Of a stretch of DNA of 64,000 nucleotides, positions 1-11,862 are shown piece by piece (the stretch's first letter is position 1; every line of letters begins with the position of its first letter). The notes under the pieces were generated by a model. That model was not told where the DNA came from and did no database searches. It saw nothing but the letters and a program-made list of their open reading frames with translations. The DNA is from Gigantopelta aegis (taxonomy: Eukaryota > Mollusca > Gastropoda > Neomphalida > Peltospiridae). A program made the translations under genes and the position numbers. The stretch is taken from positions 5,406,197-5,470,196 of the forward strand of contig NC_054699.1 in the NCBI RefSeq assembly GCF_016097555.1, in the 5' to 3' direction.

Positions 1-875
1 TCATTAAAGGGGCACTTACGACTACTGTAAGGTTGCTTGGTAGAATGGCTGTAAAGTTTACAGTGCCAGTTGTAAAACTCACCTTAAGTCACTACAATTA
101 ACCTTGGCTACAATTATTTCGTGAGACGGGGCCCAGATATGATAAAACATGAATATGTTTGTTGCATGTTTTAAAATATAAGCAATTAAATGAATATGAA
201 AATAAAGTATTTTAAATTATTTTAACAATATCTATAAGTAAAGCGTGTATGTAAGTGAAGTTTATCTATTTGAAAATGAGGTACGTATATTTCTTCATCT
301 TATGCATAGTTGTTATGCATGCTGCTCAGATATATGTCATGAAAACAGCTTATAAGCTTGGATTTCACAGTAGGAATTTTTTTGCTTCACTGATTGTTTT
401 AAATGTGTTTCTGTAGAGTTCAGCAGATCAAGTGTTGCTCACTGCAGCACAGTGTGTGACCTACAATAGTACATACAAAGTATTGCTGAAAAATTGATTT
501 TTGTGTACATATTTTGCTTCAATATATTTGCTGATGGTGGCACTTTTCACAGCTATGTTAATTTTCATATGAACTACTTCTTTGTAAACAAAACCGGTAG
601 TGGTCAGGCTACCTATTTGATTTAACAGAGAAGCTCCAGTCAGAGTACAGTGGCTGTTATGTTTGTTAATGTTGCATTTACAAATGGAAGGAACCATAAT
701 TAGAATAATTCTAAATTGAGATATTAGGAATGGATGACATATACCCTTCATAGCTGGGTCCTGAGTAGTAAAAACATAATATTAATAGCTCTTAAAATTA
801 ATACCAAATATAAACTTAGCCGTGTGACCCCATGCATACACTTCAGGGATATGTTGTCAGTATTTTTAACCACCA
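1..875. other. Intergenic, no gene seen
   Basis: AT-rich DNA with no convincing coding region. Bases about 126-205 (from gggccc, through a stretch with gatataaaacatgaatat-like sequence) resemble 37288-37365, so a piece of a dispersed repeat is present. Nothing else recognised. Confidence 0.5.
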
Positions 876-983
876 GGGCCCCGTTCCACGAAGTGATCTT
901 AGCACTAAGATCACCTTAGTGCATAAGGTAGCTATGCACTTAAGGTGATCTTAGGGCTAAGATCGCTTTGTGGAATGGGGCCC
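876..983. mobile_element. Short fold-back MITE
   Basis: The first bases (gggccccgttccacgaagtg) and last bases (cgctttgtggaatggggccc) are near-perfect inverted repeats. The interior repeats gatcttag/ctaagatc motifs, so the whole 108 bp can fold on itself. The same end sequence (cgttttacgaagcgatctta) recurs at about 48058 and in the 42-bp array at 48.6-48.9 kb. No coding capacity. The superfamily is not assigned. Confidence 0.7.
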
Positions 984-1083
984 AGTATAACAGTATGGTG
1001 TATAGTGATTTGGTAGTAGCATACAGTTTAGTGATCTTAGTGCAAAGATCTTGAGTCATAGGATTGAACCCTCCCCCCCCCCC

Positions 1084-1265
1084 CCCCTTGATGGAACGAC
1101 CCATTCTCTGATGGTTTTTCTCCCATCTCAAGCAGTACCCCATGACTGGTATATCAAAGGCTGTGGTATGTGGTATCCTGTCTGTGGGACTGCATATAAA
1201 AGATCTTGGAGCAATGGGTGGGAAGAGAAATAGCTGATAGGGCCCACTAACGGGGATCGATCCCA
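1084..1265. mobile_element. Rearranged SINE fragment
   Basis: Body motifs of the local SINE are present on the plus strand (ccatgactggtatatcaaag, gcatataaaagatctt). They are followed by head motifs in reverse orientation (gggcccactaacggggatcgatccc). The opposite orientation of the two halves points to an internal rearrangement or two abutting copies. A C-run precedes it at about 1073-1087. Confidence 0.6.
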
Positions 1266-1364
1266 CAGTGACAGCACATCAGTCCCCTGATTTAAGACAT
1301 GGTCAGTTGTAAGGAATGTCGAAAGTAATAGTAAAAAGTAATTAAGTCAAGTGAAAACCAAGTT

Positions 1365-1536
1365 AGGGTTTCTGCCAGAGGGTAAAACGGGTATGGTGCC
1401 ATACCCAGATTTTTTGCAGATTTTATTAAAGTTAACCTTTTGACAAATTTAATGCCTCTTATTATTACTGTATGATTTTTTTAACCCTATCCCTCAATCT
1501 AACCTATTTTCTTTATGGGGGAGGCCTCCCTTCCCC

Positions 1537-1570
<34 letters not shown>

Positions 1571-1802
1571 TGTTTGTGCCAGAAAGAAATTTTTGGGTAT
1601 GGTGCTATGGAATTGAATGCAACCACAGTCGACATAAGGTATGGAGGACCTCCCTTAGAAAGAAAATGGGTTAAGTTTAGGGTTAGGGTTAAGAAAATCA
1701 TACAGTAATGATAACAGTAATTAATTTTGTCAAAAAGTTAACTTAAAAAAATAAAATTTTGGGTATGGCGCCATACCCGTTTTACCCTCTGGCAGAAACC
1801 CT
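1365..1802. mobile_element. MITE with about 130-bp inverted repeats
   Basis: The left end agggtttctgccagagggta is mirrored at the right end by taccctctggcagaaaccct. Inverted similarity continues inwards through gggtatgg(t/c)gccataccc and tactgtatgattttt/aaaatcatacagta. A poly-C tract and other repeat fragments lie in the middle. Related copies are at 33789-34683 (unit A) and 49197-49558 (unit B). The CAGGG-type end suggests hAT-like ancestry, but no clean 8-bp target duplication was found. Confidence 0.65.
1537..1569. repeat. Poly-C tract
   Basis: A run of about 33 C residues inside the MITE at 1365-1802, followed by repeat sequence also found near 1840-1895. Confidence 0.95.
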
Positions 1803-2168
1803 GCCCCCCCCCCCCCCCCCATCCCCTGTTGACTGTGGTTGCATTCAATTCCATAGTGCCATACCCAAAAAATTTCTTTCTGACAGAAACACTTGATTAT
1901 TATAATTGAATATTTTTATGAATTGAAGTAATGTACCCCTGCATGCAGCTATGGAGGGTAGACTAGGTTGTAAACGGGTCGTTAATTTTACTATACAGTG
2001 AATACTTCTAATGTTGTTAAACTCTGATGGCAGTGTTTTCATGACCAACGAAATACCTATTTTAATAGCAGAACTATGGCCCGGTTACGTATTTAACAGC
2101 ATTGAACTTGAAGATGTTTGATACAATGTAAGTTGTTCGTACTTGTATACAGATAGTATTTCACTGCA
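1803..2168. other. Intergenic with C-run and MITE fragment
   Basis: A C-run at about 1803-1820 is followed by gccatacccaaaaaatttct...gacagaaac at about 1857-1890, the end of a relative of the preceding MITE. The remainder shows no gene. Confidence 0.5.
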
Positions 2169-2955
2169 TCAGTTATTGGTGATGGTGGTGGTTTGTGTCT
2201 ATATCTATACATGTATGTGTCTGTGTGCATATCCAGACATCAGTTATTGGTGATGGCATTGCTTTGTGTCTATATCTATACATGTATGTGTCTGTGTGCA
2301 TATCCAGACATCAGTTATTGGTGATGGCGTTGGTTTGTGTCTATATCTATACATGTATGTGTCTGTGTGCATATCCAGACATCAGTTATTGGTGATGGCG
2401 TTGGTTTGTGTCTATATCTATACATGTATGTGTCTGTGTGCATATCCAGACATCAGTTATTGGTGATGGCGTTGGTTTGTGTCTATATCTATACATGTAT
2501 GTGTCTGTGTGCATATCCAGACATCAGTTATTGGTGATGGTGGTGGTTTGTGTCTATATCTATACATGTATGTGTCTGTGTGCATATCCAGACATCAGTT
2601 ATTGGTGATGGTGGTGGTTTGTGTCTATATCTATACATGTATGTGTCTGTGTGCATATCCAGACATCAGTTATTGGTGATGGTGATGGTTTGTGTCTATA
2701 TCTATACTTGTATGTGTCTGTGTGCATATCCAGACATCAGTTATTGGTGATGGTGATGGTTTGTGTCTATATCTATACATGTATGTGTCTGTGTGCATAT
2801 CCAGACATCAGTTATTCGTGATGGTGGTGGTTTGTGTCTATATCTATACTTGTATGTGTCTGTGTGCATATCCAGGCATCAGTTATTGGTGATGGTGATG
2901 GTTTGTGTTTATATCTATACTTGTATGTGTCTGTGTGCATATCCAGGCATCAGTC
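2169..2955. repeat. 71-bp minisatellite, about 11 copies
   Basis: The unit runs from tcagttattggtgatggtgg through tgtgtctatatctatacatg to gcatatccagaca and repeats every 71 bp with few substitutions. Most variation is in the gatggtggtgg triplet stretch and acatg/acttg. Because 71 is not a multiple of three, the repeating open frames across it shift each unit, which argues against protein coding. Confidence 0.95.
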
Positions 2956-3192
2956 ACATGTACAGGGAATTGTGCAAGGGGTCTAAACTGTCACAGACAA
3001 ACTTTCTAGGGGGTTTAAGTCATGCTCCCTGAACATTATTTAAAAAAATTAATTTCTTGGAGTTGGGGTTCAACCCTCGAAAACCTCCTCTACACATGCC
3101 CACCACCACCCCCGCCCCCCCCCCCCCCCCCCAGCCCTCCTGCTCTGCCATGCTTGTCGTTTAATATGCTATAAATACATAAACTGTTTCAG

Positions 3193-6100
3193 ATTTCGGT
3201 CGGTGATGGTGAAGGAGATGATACACGTTGTGTTAAATGAACATCTGTCGGACAAGGAATACAGCGCGGAGGACACCACAGAGTGGACGAAGGCCATCGC
3301 GGACAGTATCAAAACAAAACTGAAAGGTCAGTCTGCTAGAAAAAGCTGTTATTTTTAATGAAATGCATCGGCAGGTCAGAATTCCCATTGTCTGACTTCA
3401 GTGTCAAGTGGAATTTTCAAGTACCGTATATCTTCGCCTGTAAGTCGATCTCGGCTATAAGTCGAGTCCCTAATTTCAAGCCCTGAAAACATATTTTTTT
3501 AATTGACCCGTTTATAAGTCGACCCATGAAAAACAACTTATAAATATTGAAGTATTTCTTATTTTCAGCACATGAGAACAATAATGTACAATATTTGATC
3601 AAAAGAAAATTATTTTACAAACTTCGGTTTTCACATTTTGTACATTGCAATCAAACTACATAGCATCAAAACTAAGTATTCCTGTAGTAGATAGTGAAAG
3701 CTGTTTGACTGTTACTGTATGGCACTGTACAGCATAGTTTTGTGCACAGACAACAACTTTATTTATAAACACTGACAACAGATCACTACGATAAAACTGA
3801 AAGTATCAGTTAATCACATGTTTTGCCGCCATATTAATACATGTAAGGAGGATAACTCTGGAAAGTACACTGTTTTTTGTACAAATGATGTATACATGTC
3901 CCTATTGCTTTAGTGAACTGCAGAGATCAGTCTAAGCTGTTTTAAGGGAAAGCTCAGTAATATTCATGAAGTTAATCACCGACAAAACATTGTTTGAACA
4001 ACCATTAATGCCAGTGACCAGATTTCAAAATAAACTCAAGCCACATGTAGTTAGTATTGTTTACATTTTTGCTATTAGTGATGACTGTTATTTTAACTAA
4101 GTGGACTGTTCTCTTGGCATGTGAGTGAGATCGCACGCCTTTTTGCATAACCAAAACCGTTCTATAATGCAAAAAAAAAAAAGGTTATAAAAAATAAATG
4201 TGTCAAATTAACATATTTGAGTATAAATACAGGGCATACTTCAACAATAAAACTTGTAAAATAATCCCCAGAACGGTAATATTTTTGGGTGATTTTTTTT
4301 TTACCCTCTTATAAGTCGACCCCCCAAGTTATAAATTTTTTTGGGTGAAAAACATTCGACTTATAGGCGAAGATATACGGTAAGACAAAACTGGAAATTC
4401 TCTTAAAACTGGGGCTCGTGCTTATAAAACTTTTAGAGTCCAGACACAATCTCTAATGACGTCACATGCACACACTTTGTATGGCGTTGTCATGACGTTA
4501 GTGTCTCAGACTCTATCAGAGTCTCCATTCCAGACTCTAAAAGTTTTATATGCAACAGGTCTGCAGTGTTTTTCATCATCTCCACAAAGGCCTCAATAAA
4601 AAAATAAATTAATATTGTAAACAGGATTTCCCTGTCAAGAGAATTAACGTGCACATTTAGAGCAAGCTGTTGTAGTGCACGCCTGTCCTGGGCACAGGTG
4701 CCAGCCTCGGCCGGCTCCTCCATCCAAGACAGGAAAGGAGTGGGGTGGGGACCGCCTGCACTGGTAGGTGCAAGGGAGCACCAGCAGTCCGACCATAGTC
4801 GGTAACAGGCAGAGGGTGCTATGGAATGTGGAATGTCCCATAGGATTAAAGGTAGGGTCAACTCAAACAAGAGTCTTATGTGTTGGAAAGATGCATACCC
4901 GGACCACCAACACATACTGACACTTTAACAAATAAAAAACGCGTAATTTTAGAGTTAATAAAAAACATTGATTATTCCTGCTAACTGGGGCAGCCATTTT
5001 GTTTTGTTTTTGTGACATCCGGTGGTATAGCTTGGGGCGAAGTGACATCAGCTCCGTCCATCTGCTCTATGCACAGTGTAAACAAACGCTCTAATTTACG
5101 ACAAGGCGCTTCGCTTTCATGAACCTGACTTGTAAAATGACATACATTGTGTAAATGACTTGATAGTATAATAAACTATTTAACTAAATATATTTTAGGT
5201 TACATCAATAGAACGAAATGAGTTATAGTATTTTTCTTTTTTAAAAATCCAATGAAAAAATGCATACTATTAGGCCTATTGGTAGGGCACGTTCGAGCAA
5301 AAACTACCACTCACGGTACCCAAGTGATACTTTTCTTTTCTTGGGACTACGTAATTGGTCAGTTTTGTGATTTTAGATGGGAAAATCTACTTAATCAAGG
5401 GTTTTACAGAATTACTTACAGTAATAAAGCAGGGTGGTTGGTAATGTCCATTACGATTTGAGGTGTATCCGTGCTGTTATCACAAAATACCCTGTGATCT
5501 TCATAAAAGAGGCACGTCTGTTTAGTGTGTCTAGACACAGTGTCTGGGGACCATCTGAATATACATCTGCCAATCAGGAACCACAGAAAGGTCACGGAAA
5601 GAAAAGACCAATTAACCAAGAAAACACTCCGATTATTGTTTCAGTACGTGGGTTAATTTATGTACGAAACATAATACTTTGACAATGGTGGTTTATTTTG
5701 TATTGAAAAATAATATATAACTGGTGCTGGCTTACTAGGATGGATATAATTACAGAACATTGCAATGCATTTTCAAAAATCGGGTATGTTTTGTTTCTTC
5801 ATTTCGAAGACTAATTCCTGACGTGACACATTAGGTATTACGTAACCACCAGCTCGCCAGAGCGTATTCACTGGGATGGCACAAAATGGCTGCACCCGTT
5901 ATATATAATATCCGTCACATTTAACCGTTTTATTAATTAACTATATGATTATACTTGTTGATATTAAGCCATAATGTGCATTATATATCGTTGAATATGC
6001 ATACCAGGCCAAATGCATTAATTGTCCCCTCCTTTAAGCCAAAGAGAATGGGTGTGCATTTTGGCAAAGGAAGTTAGGTGCATTTTTTTATGGTCAGCCG

Positions 6101-9100
6101 AAAGATAAAGATAGGGAGCTACGTATAGTTTTGGAAGTTAGTAAGCCAAGAGTAGCTCGTTAATGAGACCTAGCTGATGTTGATATGTCTCCTCAGGTTG
6201 CCCATAAGGGCCGTTAAAAGGGCCTGATCTATTCAGATGAGGATTTTCCTGAATATTAGAGATTTTATGTAGTCCCTTGGGTGTCCAGTTTTAGAGGAGT
6301 TTCACTGTAATGATATTTGCTGTATAGGCCGACCACAAGTGCATGAAAAGTTGAGATTCATTTGAAAGTCTTATTTTAGTTTTTGTAAAACAGTGAAATC
6401 CCTTTAAACCAAATTGAAAACTTTGGTTTTATGGGGTGTCCAATTTAGAGAGTTTCAGTTTTATAATTATATTTATAACTGTTTAATTGTGAGGGAATTC
6501 CAGTTTTACCGAGGTTCCGGGTTTGAAGTATCTCACTGTACTGATCACCTAATGGCTTGTGCTCGTTAAAAATTGTTTTAATGACAAATTTGCAATGACA
6601 TAAATATGTCTTTTAAAGGGACAGACCCTAGTTTTTAAACACTAAGGCATATTTTTTCACTATTAAAGTCATTTTGAACAACTGAAATCATACATTACTT
6701 AGATTTTATTGTTTAGATTATCAATTTCTGTACAACCGAAGTGTTTCTGGTCATCCTGGTGTTTTTAATATGATTATCACAAAATGCATTTTTTATATTT
6801 TGAAAAACACATGTGTGTCTGAGAAGTAATGGTTATGGAGTAGAGTTCTTGTCTATTGTTTAAGGGTATTTCACCGTTCAACGACATAGACTCATGTTTC
6901 ACTCTGTTGTAACTTTATCCAAATGAGTTACAGGTTTGTAGATTAACCGAACTTAGTGTCCATATTTATGGGTTGAAACTAGAATCTGCACCTTTAATGT
7001 TAGGTAGCACAAAAGTGAAAAGATTTGCCATATACATGACATTAAATAACAGGTTGTGTATGTTTTTGATTTCAGATTTAGGCTACGACCGATACAAGTT
7101 CATAGTTCAGGTTGTCATAGGGGAGCAGCGAGGAGAAGGCGTAAAGTAAGTGTGCAATTATTGGTGTCTTTTTTTTTTCTTTTCCTTTTTTTTTTTCTTT
7201 TTTTTTAAAAATTATATCCCACTTTATCCTTTTTATCCTTTCTCTGCTTTGAATTCCGTCTCATTTCTTCACAATCTAACAACTCCTTTTATCTGTCAAC
7301 TTCATTCAGTGTCCACCTCCACATCCCACTCCTTGTCTCTCCAAGCCTGACAGGTGTTGTCTCTTGTGGCTATCTGTGCCACACACTTGCCATTCTCCAT
7401 CAGCTTTTAGCTGTGTTTAGCTTAGTTTGACCACTTCGGGGAGTGTTCATTAGTTACTGCTGGCATTGTTAAGAGGCACCTACTATACTCCCCTACTACC
7501 GGTGGTCGTTAGTGCCGTGGGTCAGACCAGGTTTATTAGTGGCAGAGGACGAGTATGCCAGGTGGGTGCAGGCAAATACATTGGGGTTTTTGTTATTTCT
7601 TTTGGGTTTTTTTAAAGTAAGACGTGTAACACTGGAAGAAAGGAAGAATTGAAGAATTGTCAGTGATGAAGTAAATGCTTTAATGGCTATTTTTAAGAAA
7701 AACAGGCTTCGTATATTTCGCCCATTTATTTTTTTAAATAGCTATACACTTACAAACGACACACTGTTTTCGAATTAACTTTTTTGGCGAATTGGTAATG
7801 ACATATCTTCTCCAAATTCAATTTTAAATAGCATTTGGCGAACAGCAGTTTAAACCCTGCACAGTGTGTAAAAAGTTGAGATATGTGAAATGTTGATATA
7901 CATATACATGTAAATCTACCCACTGATGATGTTATTGTTTTTATTATTTTTCTGTTTATGTTTTTTCAGAATGGCTTGCAGATGTTTTTGGGATTCTGAT
8001 ACAGATAATTACGCTCAGGATATTTTCATGAATGTAAGTAACAAACAGATATACTATATTTAACGCACTGTTTGGATCTCTTACTCAAATCATCCATTCA
8101 TCATGTCTGTCTTTTTCATGTAGAAATGGTTTTCCATTGCTAAAACAGGAGCAGGATATAGTTCAGTAGTAGAGCGTTTACCTGAGGAGCGACGGGTCAT
8201 AGTTGGGCTTGTATTGTTTTCCCCCGTCACAGCCATTATTCCCCTTCTGGTACATCAAGACTCAAAATGCATTTTGTTAAGTGGAAAGCAATCTTTGCTT
8301 CTCAAATTTTGATCTTAAAGCAAAGGCTAGAAATTGACAGGCAGTCCCAGGCACAGTGGAGTTGGGGGGACTGGAAGGTCTCCAGTCCCCCCCCCCCTCC
8401 AATAATTCTGAATACAAAATATTATTGGTATTAAATAGCCCCCCCCCCCCCCCAATGTTTACTTGCTTGCACCGTGCCCGCTGTATATGTGGAAAGTGCA
8501 TATAAAAAATCTCATGTTGCTTTATCATTAGGAAGGAAAGAAATGTTTTATTTAACAACACACTCAACACATTTTATTTACGGTTATATGGCGTTGGACA
8601 TATGGTTAAGGACCTCACAGATATTCAGAGAAGAAACCCACTGTCACCACTTCATGGACTACTCTTTCCGATTAGCAGCAAGCGGGCTTTTATATGCACC
8701 ATCCCATAGACAGGATGGCACATACCACGGCCTTTGATGTACCAGTCATGGTGCACTGGCTGGAGTGAGAAATAAACTAATGGGCACACTGACGGGGATT
8801 GATCCCAGACCTAATGCGCATCATTATCATTGGCAGTGGCTGGTTTTCTTTCTGTCTCTAATGTCAAAATAACCATGTGTTGGACATAAAATAGCCATAG
8901 TTTAAACATTTGCTGAGGTGTTGTTAAACAAACATTCCTTTCTTTTCCATAGCAAAATTTACGGTTTTCAATTTGTATGTTTTAATCTATTTTACTTTAC
9001 AATAAAATTTTACAGTTCCTTCAAAATTTAAGAACTATTTTGTTTGTGGGTATTTTTTATTTATGGAATATTTCGGACCTTTAAAAATCCTGTGGAGAAA

Positions 9101-10917
9101 GACGAAAGTAACTAATTCTGTTTAGGTATTTTGCTCTGGCAACAAATGACAGTGATAGCCTATTCTTAGAATATGATAATATGTACTTTAATAAAAACTG
9201 CTCAACACAGGCATACAAAAGGGGTGTTTTAGTAAGAGACAATTTGTATTTAATTAGTGTAATAATATTTAGCATAATAATTTTAATTTCTGGAAGACTT
9301 AATTAGCATTGATTGAGAAGTGGGTCTTGTTTCATTACTGAGACATGACAACTCAGTTTCTCTAGGTTTTTGGTTAGAGTAGTTAAGGCAACAAATCTCT
9401 ACAGACTGAACCCTAATGAAATAATATACCAGTAGGGTATGATAAATTGTAGGCCTTGACATAATATTTTTCATTTGTAGCTCATAGGGCGTGTAGAATG
9501 TGATAGCTCTTAGAAAATATTGGCAGCTCTTTAATTTTAGTTTTAAAAAATAAGGAACAAGGTTTATTTCATAGATGGAGAGCTTGATATAATGCTTGAA
9601 TTAGTATATACAGTGTAACCTCTCAAAACCGGACTCTCTGTAAACCGGAATTCTCCCAAAACCAGACATTTTTCACGGTTCTTTTTTAAAAACTTGATAC
9701 ATAATTTAATCTCTCTCAACCAGATACCTCTTAATACCGGACATTTTACTTGGTCCCGAGGGTGTCCATTTTAGAGGGGTTTCACTGTATATGTGATGAA
9801 TCAAAAGTTGCATTCCAGAACAAAAGATTGGGTTTCATACAAAATGTGTGCGGGATGTAGCCTAGTCGTATAGCGCTAGCCTTATGCTCGATTGGTCTGG
9901 GATCAATCCCCGTCAGTGGGCCTATTGGGCTATTTTTCATTCCAGCCAGCTAGTGCACCACAACCGATATATCAAAGATTGTGGTATGTGTTGTCCTGTC
10001 TGTGGGATGGTGCATATAAAGGATTCCTTGCTACTAATTTAAAGCAATGTAGCGGGTTTCCTCTAAGACTATATGGCAGAAGTACCAAATGGTTAATTAA
10101 TAAATCGATGTGCTCTAGTGGTGTCATTAAAACACTTTCCACGTCACAAATTGAAGCCTGCCACTTGCGAATCTTAATTTGCATTTGAGGAGTAAAAGTT
10201 TAGAGGTCTAATCCAGATCTTCTAGATTATGGTAGCCCCACTCCCATGGCTAGTGATATTCAGTGTTGGGCTAGTAAATAACTACTATAACTAGCCCGAT
10301 AGCTAGTGGGGAAAAAAACCCAACCTTGTCCAATGCTGCATTTAAGTCTTATTTTGTAAATATGAATATCCTGCCCCCTCTTTCCTCCCTCAAGTGTTTT
10401 TAAGCTCTATCTCCATCTTTAGGTGACATATCTGATTATTCCAATTAATAAAATTGTATTTACTTAAAGTAAGGCTAGTGAAGTTTTAATCATGGCTAGT
10501 AAATTTTTAAAATCACTGATCCCATGGCTAGTGGATTTTTTTATAAAATTCTAGAAGCCTTGTTTAATCATTCGGTTTTAACAACTCTTTGCAGTGAATC
10601 AAGGTTCCCAAAACAGGTAGGATTCCTTTTGAGCAAATGACTAGTTAATTAGATTTCCAGGTGAGATATTTTCTACTTGGAACACCTCATGGCTAAATGC
10701 GGCAACAATAGATCACACTATGCAACCATGCATCTTACGTGCATTGTTCAAAAATAGATGCCTCAAAAAGACTTGTTTTCTGCGTTCTTTCCTCTAACTT
10801 GTGTTGGTGCCAGAATGTTTTCCAATCTTTAAAAAAAAATTAAAAAAACTTTTTTCTTTTCTTTTTCAGGATACATTATTTTGCGTAGCAGCAGCATTTG
10901 GAGTCTTCTATTACTGA
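3193..10917 (+). CDS. DYNLT2B: Dynein light chain Tctex-type 2B, four 3' exons
   Basis: Visible exons are 3193-3326, 7076-7145, 7970-8033 and 10870-10917. Each internal boundary has AG/GT sites (donors gtcagt, gtaagt, gtaagt; T-rich acceptors) and the reading frame stays open across the joins to TGA at 10915-10917. The protein starts FRSVMVKEMIH, continues GYDRYKFIVQVVIGEQRGEG and CRCFWDSDTDNYAQDIFMN, and ends FCVAAAFGVFYY. These are hallmark segments of the Tctex1 fold and match the TCTEX1D2/DYNLT2B type. This protein is a light chain of cytoplasmic dynein-2, the motor for retrograde intraflagellar transport in cilia. About 104 codons are seen against roughly 140 in the human family member, so the N-terminal 30-40 residues lie on exon(s) not found here, possibly upstream of the window. 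Introns carry a TA-flanked MITE, a TTAA MITE, mariner-like MITEs and SINEs. Confidence 0.92.
3424..4380. mobile_element. TA-flanked MITE in DYNLT2B intron
   Basis: The ends are CCGTATATCTTCGCCTGTAA on the left and the reverse complement of CCGTATATCTTCGCCTATAA on the right, both followed inwards by GTCGA and further ataagtcgac repeats. Both ends are flanked by TA (3422-3423 and 4381-4382), the target duplication of Tc1/mariner-group elements. It is 957 bp with no transposase frame, so it is non-autonomous. Confidence 0.85.
4421..4552. mobile_element. Fold-back repeat in intron
   Basis: ataaaacttttagagtc near 4424 is mirrored by gactctaaaagttttat near 4533, and tgacgtca-like sequence lies between. 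This is probably a short MITE. No target duplication was resolved. Confidence 0.55.
4557..6390. other. Intron sequence, no gene seen
   Basis: Intron of the dynein light chain gene. A 141-codon open frame on the minus strand (4490-4915) starts here and runs into the fold-back repeat. It has no recognisable domain and is probably repeat-derived. A fragment gtgtccagttttagaggagtttcactgta near 6281-6310 is the end of a mariner-like MITE related to 9611-9787. Confidence 0.5.
6391..6538. mobile_element. Degenerate CAGTGAAA-type MITE
   Basis: Starts CAGTGAAATCCCTTTAAACC and ends gaagtatctCACTG followed by TA. Internally it has the tggggtgtccaatttagag motif shared with the copy at 9611-9787. The ends resemble those of pogo/mariner-derived MITEs. 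The left TA is lost. Confidence 0.55.
6617..6993. mobile_element. TTAA-flanked MITE, family 1
   Basis: Left end TTAA|AGGGACAGACCCTAGTTTTT; right end, reverse-complemented, TTAA|AGGTGCAGATTCTAGTTT. TTAA lies outside both ends (6613-6616 and 6994-6997), the target of the Kolobok and piggyBac superfamilies. It is homologous, largely in inverted orientation, to 20443-20805 and 22240-22585. About 377 bp, no coding capacity. Confidence 0.75.
6994..8149. other. Intron and exon neighbourhood, no other gene
   Basis: Contains exons 7076-7145 and 7970-8033 of the dynein light chain gene, a T-rich tract at 7168-7205 and otherwise unremarkable intron sequence. Confidence 0.5.
8150..8235 (+). mobile_element. 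tRNA-like SINE head fragment (type C)
   Basis: aggatatagttcagtagtag followed by agcgtttacctgaggagcg resembles the first half of a tRNA, with an A-box-like TAGTTCAGTAG. It matches the type C head also seen at 25245-25312 (minus strand). No body or tail follows, so it is a fragment. Confidence 0.5.
8382..8452. repeat. Paired C-runs
   Basis: Two runs of cytosines (about 8388-8397 and 8438-8453) flank AT-rich sequence in the intron. Confidence 0.8.
8536..8825 (-). mobile_element. SINE, head A with long tail T2
   Basis: On the plus strand it begins with the reversed tail gaaatgttttatttaacaac and cactcaacacattttattta. It continues through the shared body (caggatggcacataccacgg, ccagtcatggtgcactggc) to the reversed head ggggattgatcccagacc. 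The minus strand carries the element 5' to 3'. Near full length. Confidence 0.85.
9611..9787. mobile_element. TA-flanked CAGTGAAACCC-type MITE
   Basis: Ends are CAGTGTAACCTCTCAAAACC on the left and, reverse-complemented, CAGTGAAACCCCTCTAAAAT on the right, with TA on both sides. The 177-bp interior has repeated accgga motifs. The ends match the mariner/pogo-derived MITE pattern. Confidence 0.75.
9843..10137 (+). mobile_element. SINE, head A with tail T1
   Basis: The tRNA-like head (cgggatgtagcctagtcgta, with B-box-like gggatcaatccc) is followed by the body (accgatatatcaaagattgt, gtgcatataaaggattcc) and tail gtgctctagtggtgtcatta. It lies in the last intron of the dynein light chain gene. Confidence 0.85.
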
Positions 10918-11440
10918 ATGGACATCTCATCACCCCTCTTGTCATTTCACTCAGACTTTATTCACCTTTATCGACATCCAATCACCTGAGAATTTTAACG
11001 ACATTCATTCACCTGAGTATTTTAACTGGAAGAGAAACTGGTTAGGGCCAAACACAAGACAGTTGGACAAGGTCACAATCTAAGAAAGCATTTTTTTTCC
11101 TTTTCTTTTTTTTGATGTTGAGGAGATTTTGATGTCTGTGAGATATGGGGTGATTATACCGTTGAAGACAAAATGCTCTTAGACCTGCTCTCGCACCAGA
11201 CTGACCCCACTGCAGACAAGAGTAATTGCTGCATCAGTGCATGGAATGCTTTTCTTATCTCTACACAGATCCCAGCCCAGAGAGAGGAAAGCTACACCAA
11301 GCACAAAGAAGAAAGAAAAAATCGCCATATATATATAATTTGTGAAGAACTATTCTTTGATCATTTTGGTATTGCTTTGTCAAGTGCCTTGTAAAAGTTG
11401 TTTCTATTTCTGTTCCTGTATACTCATAGTAAGAAATAAA
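10918..11440 (+). other. Probable 3' UTR of DYNLT2B
   Basis: Sequence downstream of the TGA at 10915-10917 is moderately GC-rich and free of obvious repeats. A possible poly(A) signal AATAAA occurs at about 11434-11439. The UTR end is inferred, not shown. Confidence 0.4.
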
Positions 11441-11561
11441 GGAACACATAGCCAGTAAAAGCATGTATTGACTGCAGCCAGAACTCTCACCCACAGTGTC
11501 AGGATGTTAACTGGGTTACAGGCAGTCAGCCGCACAATACATTTCTAATACATCTCTATCT

Positions 11562-11690
11562 CTGCGTGTGTCTCTCTCTCTCTGTTACTCTCTCTCTCTG
11601 TCCATCTTTCTCTTTGTCTCTCTCTGTCTGTCTCTCTCTCTCTGTCTCTCTGTCTGTGTGTCTGTGTGTCTCTCTCTCAGTCAAAAATAT
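11562..11690. repeat. CT-rich microsatellite
   Basis: Imperfect (TC)n with tgtc interruptions. Confidence 0.9.
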
Positions 11691-11744
11691 AACAGGGTAG
11701 GAATTTAATGGCGGTCACCCTGTTTGCTCTTCACAACACACTTC

Positions 11745-11862
11745 AACTAACACTAATCCGCTGTCCTGGACAGACAGCCCAGATACCTGAAGTGTGTGCC
11801 CAGGACAGTGTGCTTGAACCTTAATTGGATATGAGCACGAAAATAAGCATTGAATGAATAAA
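11745..11862 (+). mobile_element. SINE 3' part with tail T3
   Basis: gtcctggacagacagcccag followed by gtgcttgaaccttaattgg and gagcacgaaaataag. This is the same 3' module as in the SINE at 32140-32413 and, reversed, at 38730-38990. Confidence 0.7.

Noticed and set aside
1672..1695. Telomere-like ttagggtta
   Set aside because: Only about two imperfect repeats inside a MITE arm.
2195..3032. Series of repeating open frames over the 71-bp minisatellite
   Set aside because: They are the same frame shifted by a 71-bp period with no codon-level constraint; tandem-repeat artefacts.
4490..4915. 141-codon minus-strand frame as a gene
   Set aside because: It lies in an intron, runs into a fold-back repeat and has no recognisable domain; at best a repeat-derived fragment.
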